Source of the DNA: DASPMP01 sp035248725
Lineage (GTDB): Bacteria; Gemmatimonadota; Gemmatimonadetes; Gemmatimonadales; Gemmatimonadaceae
NCBI GenBank assembly: GCA_035248725.1
Contig: DATFHG010000080.1
Coordinates: 1-64,000, forward strand
Length of the DNA: 64,000 nucleotides
Reading direction: 5' to 3'
How positions within the stretch are numbered: position 1 is the stretch's first letter; each line of letters starts with the position of its first letter. A program made the position numbers and the translations under genes. Below, piece by piece: positions 15,268-24,419 of this stretch. The notes beneath the pieces were generated by a model. The model did no database searches, had not been told where the DNA came from, and was given only the letters and a program-made list of their open reading frames with translations.

Positions 15268-17222
15268 TGGACATCCTCGACTCGGCCAACTGGTCCGCCG
15301 CATTGCTCGGCGGGATCGTCGAATTCACCGTGCGCGCCACCGTGCTACTCGTCATCGCGCTCGCCGCCGTGCGGGCAATGCGGAGTCGCTCCGCAGCCGC
15401 GCGCCATCTGGTGTGGACGGGAACGGTCGCCGGAGTGCTTCTGCTTCCGTTCCTGAGTGCAACGTTGCCGGAGTGGCGTGTCGCCATCCTGCCCGCGCCG
15501 TCACAAGTGAGCGCGGCGATGCCGGCGCACGAGGTCGTCGCATTGGAGGCGCCAACGCCAGTCGCACCGGAGAACGCTCGCATGACGCCGCGTTCGAGCA
15601 ACGACGTTCCGATGCCGGCGGTTTCGAGCGCGCGAACGGACGTCGTTGCAGCGGCCATCGCGTGGTCCCGCGCCCTCGATGTTGGAACGACGGCGAGCAT
15701 CGTCTGGCTCGCCATCGCTGCGCTCCTCCTCGTACGTCTCGCGATCGCGAACGCGCGCGTGTCGTCGTGGCAACGCGCCTCCGTGGAAGTGGACGACGTG
15801 CCGCTGTTGACGCTCGCGCGCCGGCTCTGTCGCATGCACGGCATCGCGCGGCCAGTGGTCCTGCTCCAGAGTGACGAGACGGACGTCCCTGTCACCTGGG
15901 GGATTGTCTATCCGGTCATACTGCTTCCCACTGTTGCTCTTGCGTGGGACGAGGAGCAGCGGGTCGCAGTGCTCACGCACGAGCTGGCACACGTGAAGCG
16001 GCTCGACGCGCTGACGCAGCAGATCGGCCAGGTGGCGATGGCTCTGCTGTGGTTTCATCCGCTGTTGTGGCACGCACTGCGTCGCATGCGCGTGGAGCGC
16101 GAGCACGCGTGCGACGACTTCGTCTTGGCGGCGGGTGCTCGTCCGTCGCGTTACGCCGACGATCTCCTCGGCCTCGCGCGCGGCTTGACCCGACCCATGG
16201 CGCCCGCCGCCGCCGCGCTCGCGATGGCGCGGCGCACGGAGCTGGAAGGACGTCTGCTCGCCATCCTCGATCCGCGGCAGCGGCGCGGCTCCGTGCGCCG
16301 CGCGCGTGTGGCGTTGCTGGCCGTCGGCTTGACCGCGTTCATCATTCCCCTGGCGGCGTTTCGGCCAGCACCCCGCTCGATCGTGCGCGCCAGTGCCACG
16401 CCGCCGGTGAATGGCTGGAGCGCGCCCGCATCGGCTGCGACGATGCCGGTACCGTCGACGCGGGCACACGCCGCAGATCCGATGACGCCGCTCGCACCCA
16501 GACCCGAGTCCCCGACGCTGCCAGCACCCGTGCTGCCGCAGGCGCGGACGACGCGCGATCTCCTCGACGACGCGTTGTTGTTGCGCGTCCGTGCGGACAC
16601 GGATCCGGTTCCGATCGACCTGCAAACGCTCATCGAGGTGACGCGCGCAACGCAACGCATGACGTCGGACGCGGAAAAAGGACAGCTGCTGGCCCTGATC
16701 GCCAGGCGGTATCAGCGCAGCGCCGAGTTGCGCGACGCCTACATCGCGTCAGCGTCGACCATGACGTCCGACGATGAGCGCACCAAGGCGCTGGTCGCAC
16801 TGCTCGCGCGCGACTCGCTGCCGCTGGATGCCGTCACCAGGGTGCTCGAGGCGACGGCAGCCATGACGTCCGACGTCAGCAAGGGCGAGGTGCTCAAGCT
16901 CATCTCGCCCGCGACCTACGCCGACACCGCGGTTCAACGCGCGTATCTGAGCGCGATCGTCGCGATGACGAGCGACACCGAGCGGGGCGCCGCCATCGCG
17001 AATCTGCTCAGACAGCGGAATCTCACCGCGCCGATGCAGCTCGCCCTGCTCGACGCCATCACGCCGATGACGTCGGACGTGGAGAAGGCGAACGCGCTCA
17101 TGCTCTTCCTCGATCACCAGGGCGTGGCGAACGAGCGCGTGCGACGGAAATTCTTCACGGCGGCCGAGACCATCACTTCGGACGTTGACTACCGTCGCGT
17201 CATGACCGCCGTGATGAAATGA
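15267..17222 (+). CDS. M56-family (BlaR1-like) membrane metallopeptidase with C-terminal (M/I)TSD repeats
   Basis: 651 residues. Three N-terminal membrane segments (about 10-33, 45-70, 140-165) precede the zinc protease region, with HELAH at 238-242 and RVEREHACDDF giving the third ligand Glu279. A fourth membrane segment (VALLAVGLTAFIIPLAAF, near residue 350) follows. The tail is then a Pro-rich linker and six repeats (residues ~459-651) with core (M/I)TSD, the last truncated. The protease domain is cytoplasmic in BlaR1/MecR1 and cleaves the partner repressor after a periplasmic signal. Here the usual penicillin-binding sensor domain is absent and replaced by the repeats, so the signal is unlikely to be a beta-lactam (inference). 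Shine-Dalgarno GGAAGGAGGG precedes the ATG. Confidence 0.9.
   Translation: MDILDSANWSAALLGGIVEFTVRATVLLVIALAAVRAMRSRSAAARHLVWTGTVAGVLLLPFLSATLPEWRVAILPAPSQVSAAMPAHEVVALEAPTPVAPENARMTPRSSNDVPMPAVSSARTDVVAAAIAWSRALDVGTTASIVWLAIAALLLVRLAIANARVSSWQRASVEVDDVPLLTLARRLCRMHGIARPVVLLQSDETDVPVTWGIVYPVILLPTVALAWDEEQRVAVLTHELAHVKRLDALTQQIGQVAMALLWFHPLLWHALRRMRVEREHACDDFVLAAGARPSRYADDLLGLARGLTRPMAPAAAALAMARRTELEGRLLAILDPRQRRGSVRRARVALLAVGLTAFIIPLAAFRPAPRSIVRASATPPVNGWSAPASAATMPVPSTRAHAADPMTPLAPRPESPTLPAPVLPQARTTRDLLDDALLLRVRADTDPVPIDLQTLIEVTRATQRMTSDAEKGQLLALIARRYQRSAELRDAYIASASTMTSDDERTKALVALLARDSLPLDAVTRVLEATAAMTSDVSKGEVLKLISPATYADTAVQRAYLSAIVAMTSDTERGAAIANLLRQRNLTAPMQLALLDAITPMTSDVEKANALMLFLDHQGVANERVRRKFFTAAETITSDVDYRRVMTAVMK
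16641..17219 (+). repeat. six in-frame tandem repeats coding for the MTSD motif in the M56 protein
   Basis: Core motifs in order are MTSDAEK, MTSDDER, MTSDVSK, MTSDTER, MTSDVEK and ITSDVDY. They are about 34-40 residues apart and alternate between E/S-K and E-R versions. The final copy ends in YRRVMTAV, closely like the final copy (YRRALQAL) of the secreted protein at 13631-14809. Confidence 0.8.
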
Positions 17223-17225
17223 CGC

Positions 17226-18119
17226 TCAGCGCGATCCGCTGAGCAGTTTCACGCCGAGCAGCTTGTTCGTGGCCTTGTCGAGGGTGTACTCGAGCAGGCT
17301 GCCGGCCTGGTCGCGCACCTGTCGCACGACCTGGTTCGCCGTATTCGTCGTCTCGCGCACGATGGGCAGGCTGAGAATGCTGCCCACCGTCTTGTCTGCG
17401 ATGACCTGACCCGCCGCACCCAGCGTGCGTTCGACGATCGAGCCTGTCGCCTGATCGACGATGCGCTGCAACGTATTCCCGTTGGCCAGCTTCGTGGTGC
17501 CAATCACCAATGCGCGAACCAGCCCGCCGACGGCGTTGCCCACCGTGCCGACGGTATTCTGCAGCGTGGCGCCAAGCTGCTGCACGATCTCGGGATGATT
17601 GTCGACGAACGTCAGCGTCTGGTCCACGATGTTCACCACGTCGTCGAGATCGACGAGGAGCAGCGCGCGCGCGCGCACGTCCTGAATCGTGAGGTCCACG
17701 TTTCCAATCAGCACGTCGGCCCCGGCGTTCACCTGAACGAGGTTCGCGACCTGCGCGTGGAGGTTCAGCTTGGCGGTGACGCTGTCCACCTTGAGGAAAA
17801 TGCGCTCGACGCAGACGTTGGGAATGTCGAGCACCACATCGAAGTCGGGGTACTCGTGCGAGCGCTCCGTGCCCCCGGTGATCGCGCGCGACGTGTCTCC
17901 CGGCATCCGCTGCATGCCGCGCGTCGTGTCCATGCCGACCGCCCGACGGAAACCACGACCGCTGTCCGCCGCGATACACGCGACATGCATGTTGCGCGTG
18001 TCCTGGAGTCGCTGCGTGCCTGGGGCCGCAGCCTGATTCTGCGTTGGCCTGCCCTGCGCGATCGCTAACGGCGCGAATGCAGCGACCAACCCGCCCACGA
18101 CCAGTGACGTGTGACGCAT
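17226..18119 (-). CDS. secreted protein of an unrecognised family (paralogue of the 19185 gene)
   Basis: 297 residues from the ATG at 18119, chosen because it gives a good signal peptide (MRHTSLVVGGLVAAFAPLAIAQG). An ATG at 18161 is a poorer alternative. After a Thr/Arg-rich spacer comes a ~100-residue module: 'DVVLDIPNVCVERIFLKV', 'KLNLHAQVANLVQVNAGADV', 'LTIQDVRARALLLVDLDDVV' and 'NHPEIVQQLG'. The protein at 19185-19703 has the same module nearly strand for strand. The C-terminal ~120 residues repeat the words 'TVGTVGNAVGGLV', 'IVDQATGSIVERTLGAAGQVI' and 'VVRQVRDQAGSLLEYTLDKATN', suggesting an amphipathic helical or repetitive fold. I recall similar uncharacterised proteins in Actinobacteria. 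It is convergent with the M56 gene (3 bp apart). Confidence 0.75.
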   Translation of the reverse strand: MRHTSLVVGGLVAAFAPLAIAQGRPTQNQAAAPGTQRLQDTRNMHVACIAADSGRGFRRAVGMDTTRGMQRMPGDTSRAITGGTERSHEYPDFDVVLDIPNVCVERIFLKVDSVTAKLNLHAQVANLVQVNAGADVLIGNVDLTIQDVRARALLLVDLDDVVNIVDQTLTFVDNHPEIVQQLGATLQNTVGTVGNAVGGLVRALVIGTTKLANGNTLQRIVDQATGSIVERTLGAAGQVIADKTVGSILSLPIVRETTNTANQVVRQVRDQAGSLLEYTLDKATNKLLGVKLLSGSR

Positions 18120-18247
18120 ATATGGAGTACCGGAGCGTTGTTCGAGCGCGTGAACGGACATCACGCGATATCGGCGGCGTCGGTGTGCAAGATCAACGCC
18201 GCATCCGCCGATCCGGGCACGATTGTTGACGCGCCTCGGCCTCCGTG

Positions 18248-18700
18248 ATGGGTCGCGGCCGATATCTCTGTGCGCTCCTGGCGATCGCCCTCGCTTCGCG
18301 AGTGAACGCGCAGGGCATTGCGTCTCAAGCGGGCACGTCGGCGTGTCCTGCGACCGCCGCCGATACTGCGACGGCGCGTGACACGGCGCGAACCGGGTCC
18401 GCGGATTCCGCGCGCGGCGCCGCTCGCCGCGACAGCTCGGCGCTCCCGTCGCCTGAACACGCGACGATCGTCTTGTATGCCTCCGCCAGCGCACGTGAGG
18501 TCCGCTTCGCGGCGCAGCCACGCATCGTCGTCCGCCTGTGCGGAGCCGTCTCGGATTCGGTGCACGTGCTCGAGCGCCGCAACCTTCCGGAACGCGTTCA
18601 GCCGGGCGTGACGTACCGGGACGTATTCATCGCCGTCGAGATCATCGGGCACCTCCGCGCCGATTCCCTACGCGCGGCATTCAACCGACCACGGCGATGA
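18248..18700 (+). CDS. small secreted protein, unknown function
   Basis: About 150 residues. A signal peptide (YLCALLAIALASRVNAQG) is followed by a low-complexity Ala/Asp/Thr/Arg/Ser spacer. The C-terminal globular part (residues ~70-150) starts 'ATIVLYASASAREVRFAAQP' and continues 'RIVVRLCGAVSDSVHVLERRNLPERVQPGVTYRDVFIAVEIIGHL'. Adjacent GTG (18245) and ATG (18248) codons are both possible starts; ATG is used. Its stop overlaps the next start (ATGA). It opens a three-gene plus-strand set divergent from the paralogous secreted protein. I do not recognise the family. Confidence 0.65.
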   Translation: MGRGRYLCALLAIALASRVNAQGIASQAGTSACPATAADTATARDTARTGSADSARGAARRDSSALPSPEHATIVLYASASAREVRFAAQPRIVVRLCGAVSDSVHVLERRNLPERVQPGVTYRDVFIAVEIIGHLRADSLRAAFNRPRR

Positions 18701-19188
18701 GACGCGTCTGGCTCGCAATCCTGCCATGTCTGGCGACCATCCAGCTGCAGGCCCAGTCCGGCAATGCGGCGCGCTGTCCCGTGGTGGACGGGATTACGGC
18801 CAGTGTGTCGACGGATGACTCGAGCCGGGCTGGCGCGCCGGCCCCGCCGGCGGCGCCGGTACCCCGCCTCGACGCCCGCACCGCCATCGACACGACGTGG
18901 AGCTTCAACGTGACCGAGCGGACATGGAGTTGGCCTACCCTGGCCGCGTCGGTCGGAGTGGGCCTGAGCGGCGGCTCCGCCGCATCCCGATCAGGTGGCA
19001 TGACAACTGCGCCCGACTCGTCGGCTGCCCGCGCGTGGAGCATCTGCGCCGCGGCCAGCGTGGGGATGCGGAATTCGACGCTGACACTGCGCGGCGCGCG
19101 CGGCACGGTGCACCTGCGTGCCGACGTCAGTGCGTTGCAGCGCGCGGGACGTACCACGCAGGACTCGACGGTTCGACCTCGGAGATGA
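18697..19188 (+). CDS. small secreted protein, unknown function
   Basis: 163 residues from the ATG at 18697, which overlaps the previous stop by 4 bp and gives the signal peptide MRRVWLAILPCLATIQLQAQ. The mature part has a Pro/Ala linker and then short beta-rich runs ('TTWSFNVTERTWSWPTLAAS', 'AWSICAAASVGMRNSTLTLRGARGTVHLRADVSAL'). It has two Cys besides the one in the signal peptide (one near the mature N-terminus, one in WSICAA), perhaps disulfide-bonded. No known domain is recognised. The stop overlaps the start of the next gene (ATGA), so all three genes of this set are coupled. Confidence 0.6.
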   Translation: MRRVWLAILPCLATIQLQAQSGNAARCPVVDGITASVSTDDSSRAGAPAPPAAPVPRLDARTAIDTTWSFNVTERTWSWPTLAASVGVGLSGGSAASRSGGMTTAPDSSAARAWSICAAASVGMRNSTLTLRGARGTVHLRADVSALQRAGRTTQDSTVRPRR

Positions 19189-19703
19189 CGATGAGAACGA
19201 CGCTCGTATTCGCTGCCATCGGGCTGTTGCTCGCCGGAGAAAACCTCCACGCGCAACAGCGCGACACGACGCGGCGCACGACCGGCATGCAGACCGCGCG
19301 ATTCACGGCGAACGCGCAGGGACTGACCCCGAATCGCGACGTCATCCTCGAGATCCCGGAGCTCTCGGTCGACTCCATCGGCCTCACGGTGAAGGACGTG
19401 AAGGCGCACGTCGCGCTGGACGCCAACGCGATGAACCTCGTGCAGCTCACCGCCGGCGTCGACGTCGGCATCAAGCAGGTGCAGCTCGGGATCGTCGGCG
19501 TGTTCGCGGAGGCGTATCTCTACGTCGATCTCGACAACGTCGCGCGCATCGTCGATCGCGTCGTCCAGACGCTCGATCGCAACCCCGAGATCCTGACACA
19601 GGTGCTCAAGACGGTGGATACTGCCGTGAACTCGCTGAATAGCGGGCTCACAGGCCAGCCGCCCGGCGCGTCCACGAGCAACCCTTCCAGACCGCCGCAG
19701 TAG
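19185..19703 (+). CDS. secreted protein, same unrecognised family as the 17226-18119 product
   Basis: 172 residues. The signal peptide TTLVFAAIGLLLAGENLHAQ is followed by the spacer 'QRDTTRRTTGMQTARF'. The family module is then 'DVILEIPELSVDSIGLTVKD', 'KAHVALDANAMNLVQLTAGVDV', 'KQVQLGIVGVFAEAYLYVDLDNVARIVDRV' and 'TLDRNPEILTQVL'. These line up with 'DVVLDIPNVCVERIFLKV', 'NLVQVNAGADV', 'LLLVDLDDVVNIVDQTL' and 'VDNHPEIVQQL' in the paralogue. This version lacks the long repetitive C-terminus of the other. Repeated D-(L/V)-x-x-I-x-L-x-V strands suggest a beta-rich fold. Two ATGs (19185, 19191) are possible; the first overlaps the upstream stop. Confidence 0.7.
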   Translation: MTMRTTLVFAAIGLLLAGENLHAQQRDTTRRTTGMQTARFTANAQGLTPNRDVILEIPELSVDSIGLTVKDVKAHVALDANAMNLVQLTAGVDVGIKQVQLGIVGVFAEAYLYVDLDNVARIVDRVVQTLDRNPEILTQVLKTVDTAVNSLNSGLTGQPPGASTSNPSRPPQ

Positions 19704-19719
19704 TCGATAGCGTCCCGGC

Positions 19720-19968
19720 ATGCCACCAAAAATCGCTCGGTTCGCCGGCCTGGGTGCGTTCGGTGCGTGCGCGGGGCTGTTCGCGCTCTACCTGCTGATC
19801 GCGTGGGTGTCGCGGCCCACGCGCACCGGCGGTATCGAGCCGACGTTGTCGTGGGTGACCTGGATCGCGCTCGCCGGTGTATTCGCCGCGCTGATCATCG
19901 TGCATGTGGCCATCGGCCGGCAACTGCTGCTTCTCTCGCGCGGCCCGGAGATCAGGCGTCGGTTATAG
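19720..19968 (+). CDS. small two-helix membrane protein
   Basis: 82 residues with two hydrophobic segments (GLGAFGACAGLFALYLLIAW and WVTWIALAGVFAALIIVHVA). Between them is a short loop with RPTRTGG, and the tail is basic (RGPEIRRRL). There is no recognisable domain. It follows the secreted protein by 16 bp and precedes a hairpin that probably ends both this unit and the convergent gyrB gene. Confidence 0.6.
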   Translation: MPPKIARFAGLGAFGACAGLFALYLLIAWVSRPTRTGGIEPTLSWVTWIALAGVFAALIIVHVAIGRQLLLLSRGPEIRRRL

Positions 19969-19975
19969 CACGCCA

Positions 19976-20002
19976 ACTCCCCATCCGAAGGCGATGGGGA
20001 GT
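19976..20002. terminator. hairpin between convergent genes, probable bidirectional terminator
   Basis: ACTCCCCATC (19976-19985), a 7-base loop and GATGGGGAGT (19993-20002) form a perfect 10-bp stem. It sits in the 39-bp space between the small membrane-protein gene and the end of gyrB. There is no strong T-run on either side, so efficiency is uncertain. Confidence 0.5.
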
Positions 20003-20007
20003 GGAGC

Positions 20008-21972
<1,965 letters not shown>

Positions 21973-22135
21973 GTTTAAACACTTGATTGTGGTCCGAACG
22001 AACACCGAAAATATGGTCGCCCGGCAGCGCCTTCAAACTAACCTTTCGCACCCCTGAAAGCAACGACGTCATGAGGTCATAAATTTCGACACCGCAATCA
22101 TTTACACATTCGCGGTGCGGCGAAAAGGAAAGTGA

Positions 22136-22444
22136 TTAGCGGGCCAGCTGCCACCGGATTTTCTTGATCGCCAAGCGGCCCGTCCGCTGGTTCAATCGGC
22201 GCAGCAGTTCCGGCTCCATGAGCGACAGCTCCGTCATCCACGCGTTCGTCGTGACGGACACGAAAAGCGTCCCCGTCTGCGTGATCGACGTCGGTTCCGT
22301 CACCCGCGCGATCTGCGGACCTACGAGCTGCTTCCAATCGGGAATCACGGAGGCCTGAGCGATCCGGTCCGCGATCCCGGATTGCCGGAGGACGTCGCCC
22401 ATCACGTCGCCGAGCTGCTTCGGGCGTCGCTTCTTCTCGGTCAT
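22136..22444 (-). CDS. dciA: DciA-like replicative helicase operator (DUF721)
   Basis: 102 residues. The start MTEKKRRPKQLGDVMGDVLRQSG was chosen as the ATG overlapping the recF stop by 4 bp. The body has the DUF721 pattern: 'W..LVGP.IARVTEP', 'TLFVSVTTNAWMTELSLMEPELLRRLN' and 'IKKIRWQLAR'. DciA is the ancestral bacterial loader/operator of the DnaB helicase at replication start, replaced in E. coli by DnaC. It is coupled to recF and followed by gyrB, a neighbourhood commonly seen for this family. Much longer ORFs in other frames over this stretch are antisense or out-of-frame shadows of recF. Confidence 0.85.
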   Translation of the reverse strand: MTEKKRRPKQLGDVMGDVLRQSGIADRIAQASVIPDWKQLVGPQIARVTEPTSITQTGTLFVSVTTNAWMTELSLMEPELLRRLNQRTGRLAIKKIRWQLAR

Positions 22445-23568
22445 GGCGCGATCGCACCTCCGGCGACGCGACGGCGTGGCAGGTCCGTGAGCTCCGCGGG
22501 GATGTCGTTGTCCCGCGGCACCACGAGCACGGTCTGACCGATGCCGATCGTCGCGATGAGGGTGAGCACGCGACTCGCGCGCCGCTCGTCGAGCTCGGCG
22601 AAGGGATCGTCCAGCAGAAATACCGGCGCTGCGCCGCACGCATCGCGCAGCGTTTCGGCCTCCAGCGTGCGCAGCGCGATCGCGGCAGTCCGCTGCTGGC
22701 CGGCCGAGCCGAAGACGCGCAGCTCGCGGCCGTCCAGCTCGAGCGCGAGGTCGTCCCGATGCGGCCCCACCTGCGTGACGCCGAACCGCACGTCCGTCGC
22801 GCGGCGCGCGGCCAGCGCTTCGGCGAGCGCGCCCTCGGCACTCTCGGCGTTGACATCCACGTTCGTGACATAGCGCAGCGTCGCGGAGCCCCGCTCTCCG
22901 ATCGCCTCGCAGCGTTCGCGAAACCGTCCTGCCACCTGCTGCACCCACATGCGGCGCGCGCGCGCGAGGCGTGCCCCGTGCTCGGCGAGCGGCGGCTCCC
23001 ACACGGCGATGGCGTCGTGCGACGCGCTCGTGCCGCGCCGCGCCGCGTCGCGCAATGCGGCGTTCCGGCGATCCAGCGCCGCGCGGTACTCCTGCAACGC
23101 GCGGAGATAACCCCGTGAGCTCAGCGACAGCATGATGTCGAGAAAGCGACGACGCGCGCTCGCCCCGGCGGCGACGATGTCGACGTCTCCCGGAGAGAAC
23201 ATCACCGCGGGCAGACTGCCCAGGGCGTCACTCATGCGGTCCACGATCGCATCGTCCAGGCGCACGCGTTTCTTGCGGCCTGCGCGGTCGAAACCGATGG
23301 CGACGCGACGCGAGGCGGGCGCGCAGATCGATGCGTCGATGTAGAAGGCGTCGGCGCCGAATCGCACGACGTCCGCGTCACGGGCGCCGCGCACCGACCG
23401 CAGCAGACTCAGATAGTAGATCGCCTCGAGCAGGTTGGTCTTCCCCTGCCCGTTGTCGCCGACGACCGCCACGCCCGCGTTCGGCAGCTCGAGCTCGAGA
23501 CGCTCGAAGTTGCGGAAGTTGCGGAGCGCGAGCGTCGCGACGATGGCGCGCGGATATGCGTCCAGCAC
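22441..23568 (-). CDS. recF: DNA replication and repair protein RecF
   Basis: 375 residues. Walker A GDNGQGKT is at 37-44 after the typical LRNFRNFE start. The ABC signature region GSAGQQRTAAIALRTLEAE and Walker B VFLLDDPFAELDERR come near the end. It is an SMC-like ATPase that binds gapped DNA and helps RecOR load RecA. The length fits the family (360-380). It overlaps dciA by 4 bp and lies 18 bp after the enoyl-CoA hydratase gene on the same strand. No dnaA or dnaN lies upstream, so the classical dnaA-dnaN-recF-gyrB block is broken here. Confidence 0.95.
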   Translation of the reverse strand: MLDAYPRAIVATLALRNFRNFERLELELPNAGVAVVGDNGQGKTNLLEAIYYLSLLRSVRGARDADVVRFGADAFYIDASICAPASRRVAIGFDRAGRKKRVRLDDAIVDRMSDALGSLPAVMFSPGDVDIVAAGASARRRFLDIMLSLSSRGYLRALQEYRAALDRRNAALRDAARRGTSASHDAIAVWEPPLAEHGARLARARRMWVQQVAGRFRERCEAIGERGSATLRYVTNVDVNAESAEGALAEALAARRATDVRFGVTQVGPHRDDLALELDGRELRVFGSAGQQRTAAIALRTLEAETLRDACGAAPVFLLDDPFAELDERRASRVLTLIATIGIGQTVLVVPRDNDIPAELTDLPRRRVAGGAIAP

Positions 23569-23586
23569 GTCGACCGCCCTCGGCCG

Positions 23587-24372
23587 CTACTTGCCGCGAA
23601 ACGTGGGGGCTCGCTTCTCGACAAACGCGGCCGTGCCTTCCTGCATGTCTTGCGTGCTCGCGAGCAGTCCGAACGCGGCCGCCTCCATCGCGAGGGCGTC
23701 ATCCATGTCGATATCCGCGCCGCGGTTCACGGCTTCGATACAGTGCGCGAGCGCGAGCGGTCCGTTGGCGAGCATCTGCTGCAGCATGGCGCGGGCGGCG
23801 TCGACGACCTTCTCGTTCGCGCCGACGACGCGATTCACCAACCCGACGCGATACGCTTCGGCGGCGTCGATCATTTCGCCGGTGAGCAGGAGCTGGAGCG
23901 CGCGTCCCCGGCCCACCAGCCGCGTGAGCCGCTGCGTGCCGCCGTACCCCGGTATGATGCCGAGCTTGACCTCGGGCTGTCCGAACTTCGCCGCCTCGGA
24001 CGCGATGCGGACGTGACACGCCATCGCCAGCTCGCAACCGCCACCGAGCGCAAACCCGTTGATCGCCGCGATCACCGGCTTGGGCGACGTCTCGATGCGA
24101 CGAAACACGTCCTGCCCGCGCCGCGCGAGCGCGTACGCTTCGGCCGAGGATTTCGCGCGGAGCTCGGCGATGTCCGCTCCCGCGACGAACGCGCGTCCGG
24201 CGCCCGTGAGGATCGCCGCGGCGACGTCGCTGCTGCCGCGCATCGCGTCGACGGCGCGGCTCAGCTCGAGCATCGTCGCGTCGTTGAGCGCGTTCAGCTT
24301 GTCGGGCCGATTGAGCGTGATGGTCGCGATGCGGTCGGCCACCTCGTACGTCAGAAACTGATAGGCTGTCAT
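23587..24372 (-). CDS. enoyl-CoA hydratase (crotonase family)
   Basis: 261 residues from the ATG at 24372 (MTAYQFLTYEV); the ORF is open further up, but that lies over the divergent topoisomerase gene. The oxyanion hole is in GAGRAFVAGADIAEL and GFALGGGCELAMAC. Both catalytic Glu residues of active hydratases are present (GGGCELAMA and GQPEVKLGIIPGYGGTQRL). It would hydrate trans-2-enoyl-CoA in beta-oxidation or related acyl-CoA metabolism, in keeping with the acyl-CoA ligase at 1548-3389. It could also be a short-chain (crotonyl) hydratase. It ends 18 bp before recF and may share a transcript with it. Confidence 0.92.
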   Translation of the reverse strand: MTAYQFLTYEVADRIATITLNRPDKLNALNDATMLELSRAVDAMRGSSDVAAAILTGAGRAFVAGADIAELRAKSSAEAYALARRGQDVFRRIETSPKPVIAAINGFALGGGCELAMACHVRIASEAAKFGQPEVKLGIIPGYGGTQRLTRLVGRGRALQLLLTGEMIDAAEAYRVGLVNRVVGANEKVVDAARAMLQQMLANGPLALAHCIEAVNRGADIDMDDALAMEAAAFGLLASTQDMQEGTAAFVEKRAPTFRGK

Positions 24373-24419
24373 CGCCGTCAATTTACGAGCGGACTGCTTC
24401 TTGCGCCGGATGTGTCCGT

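Noticed and set aside
21973..22135. gyrB promoter (TTGCTT, 17 bp, TAGTTT on the minus strand)
   Set aside because: The -10 matches just 3 of 6 positions; too weak to list as a feature.
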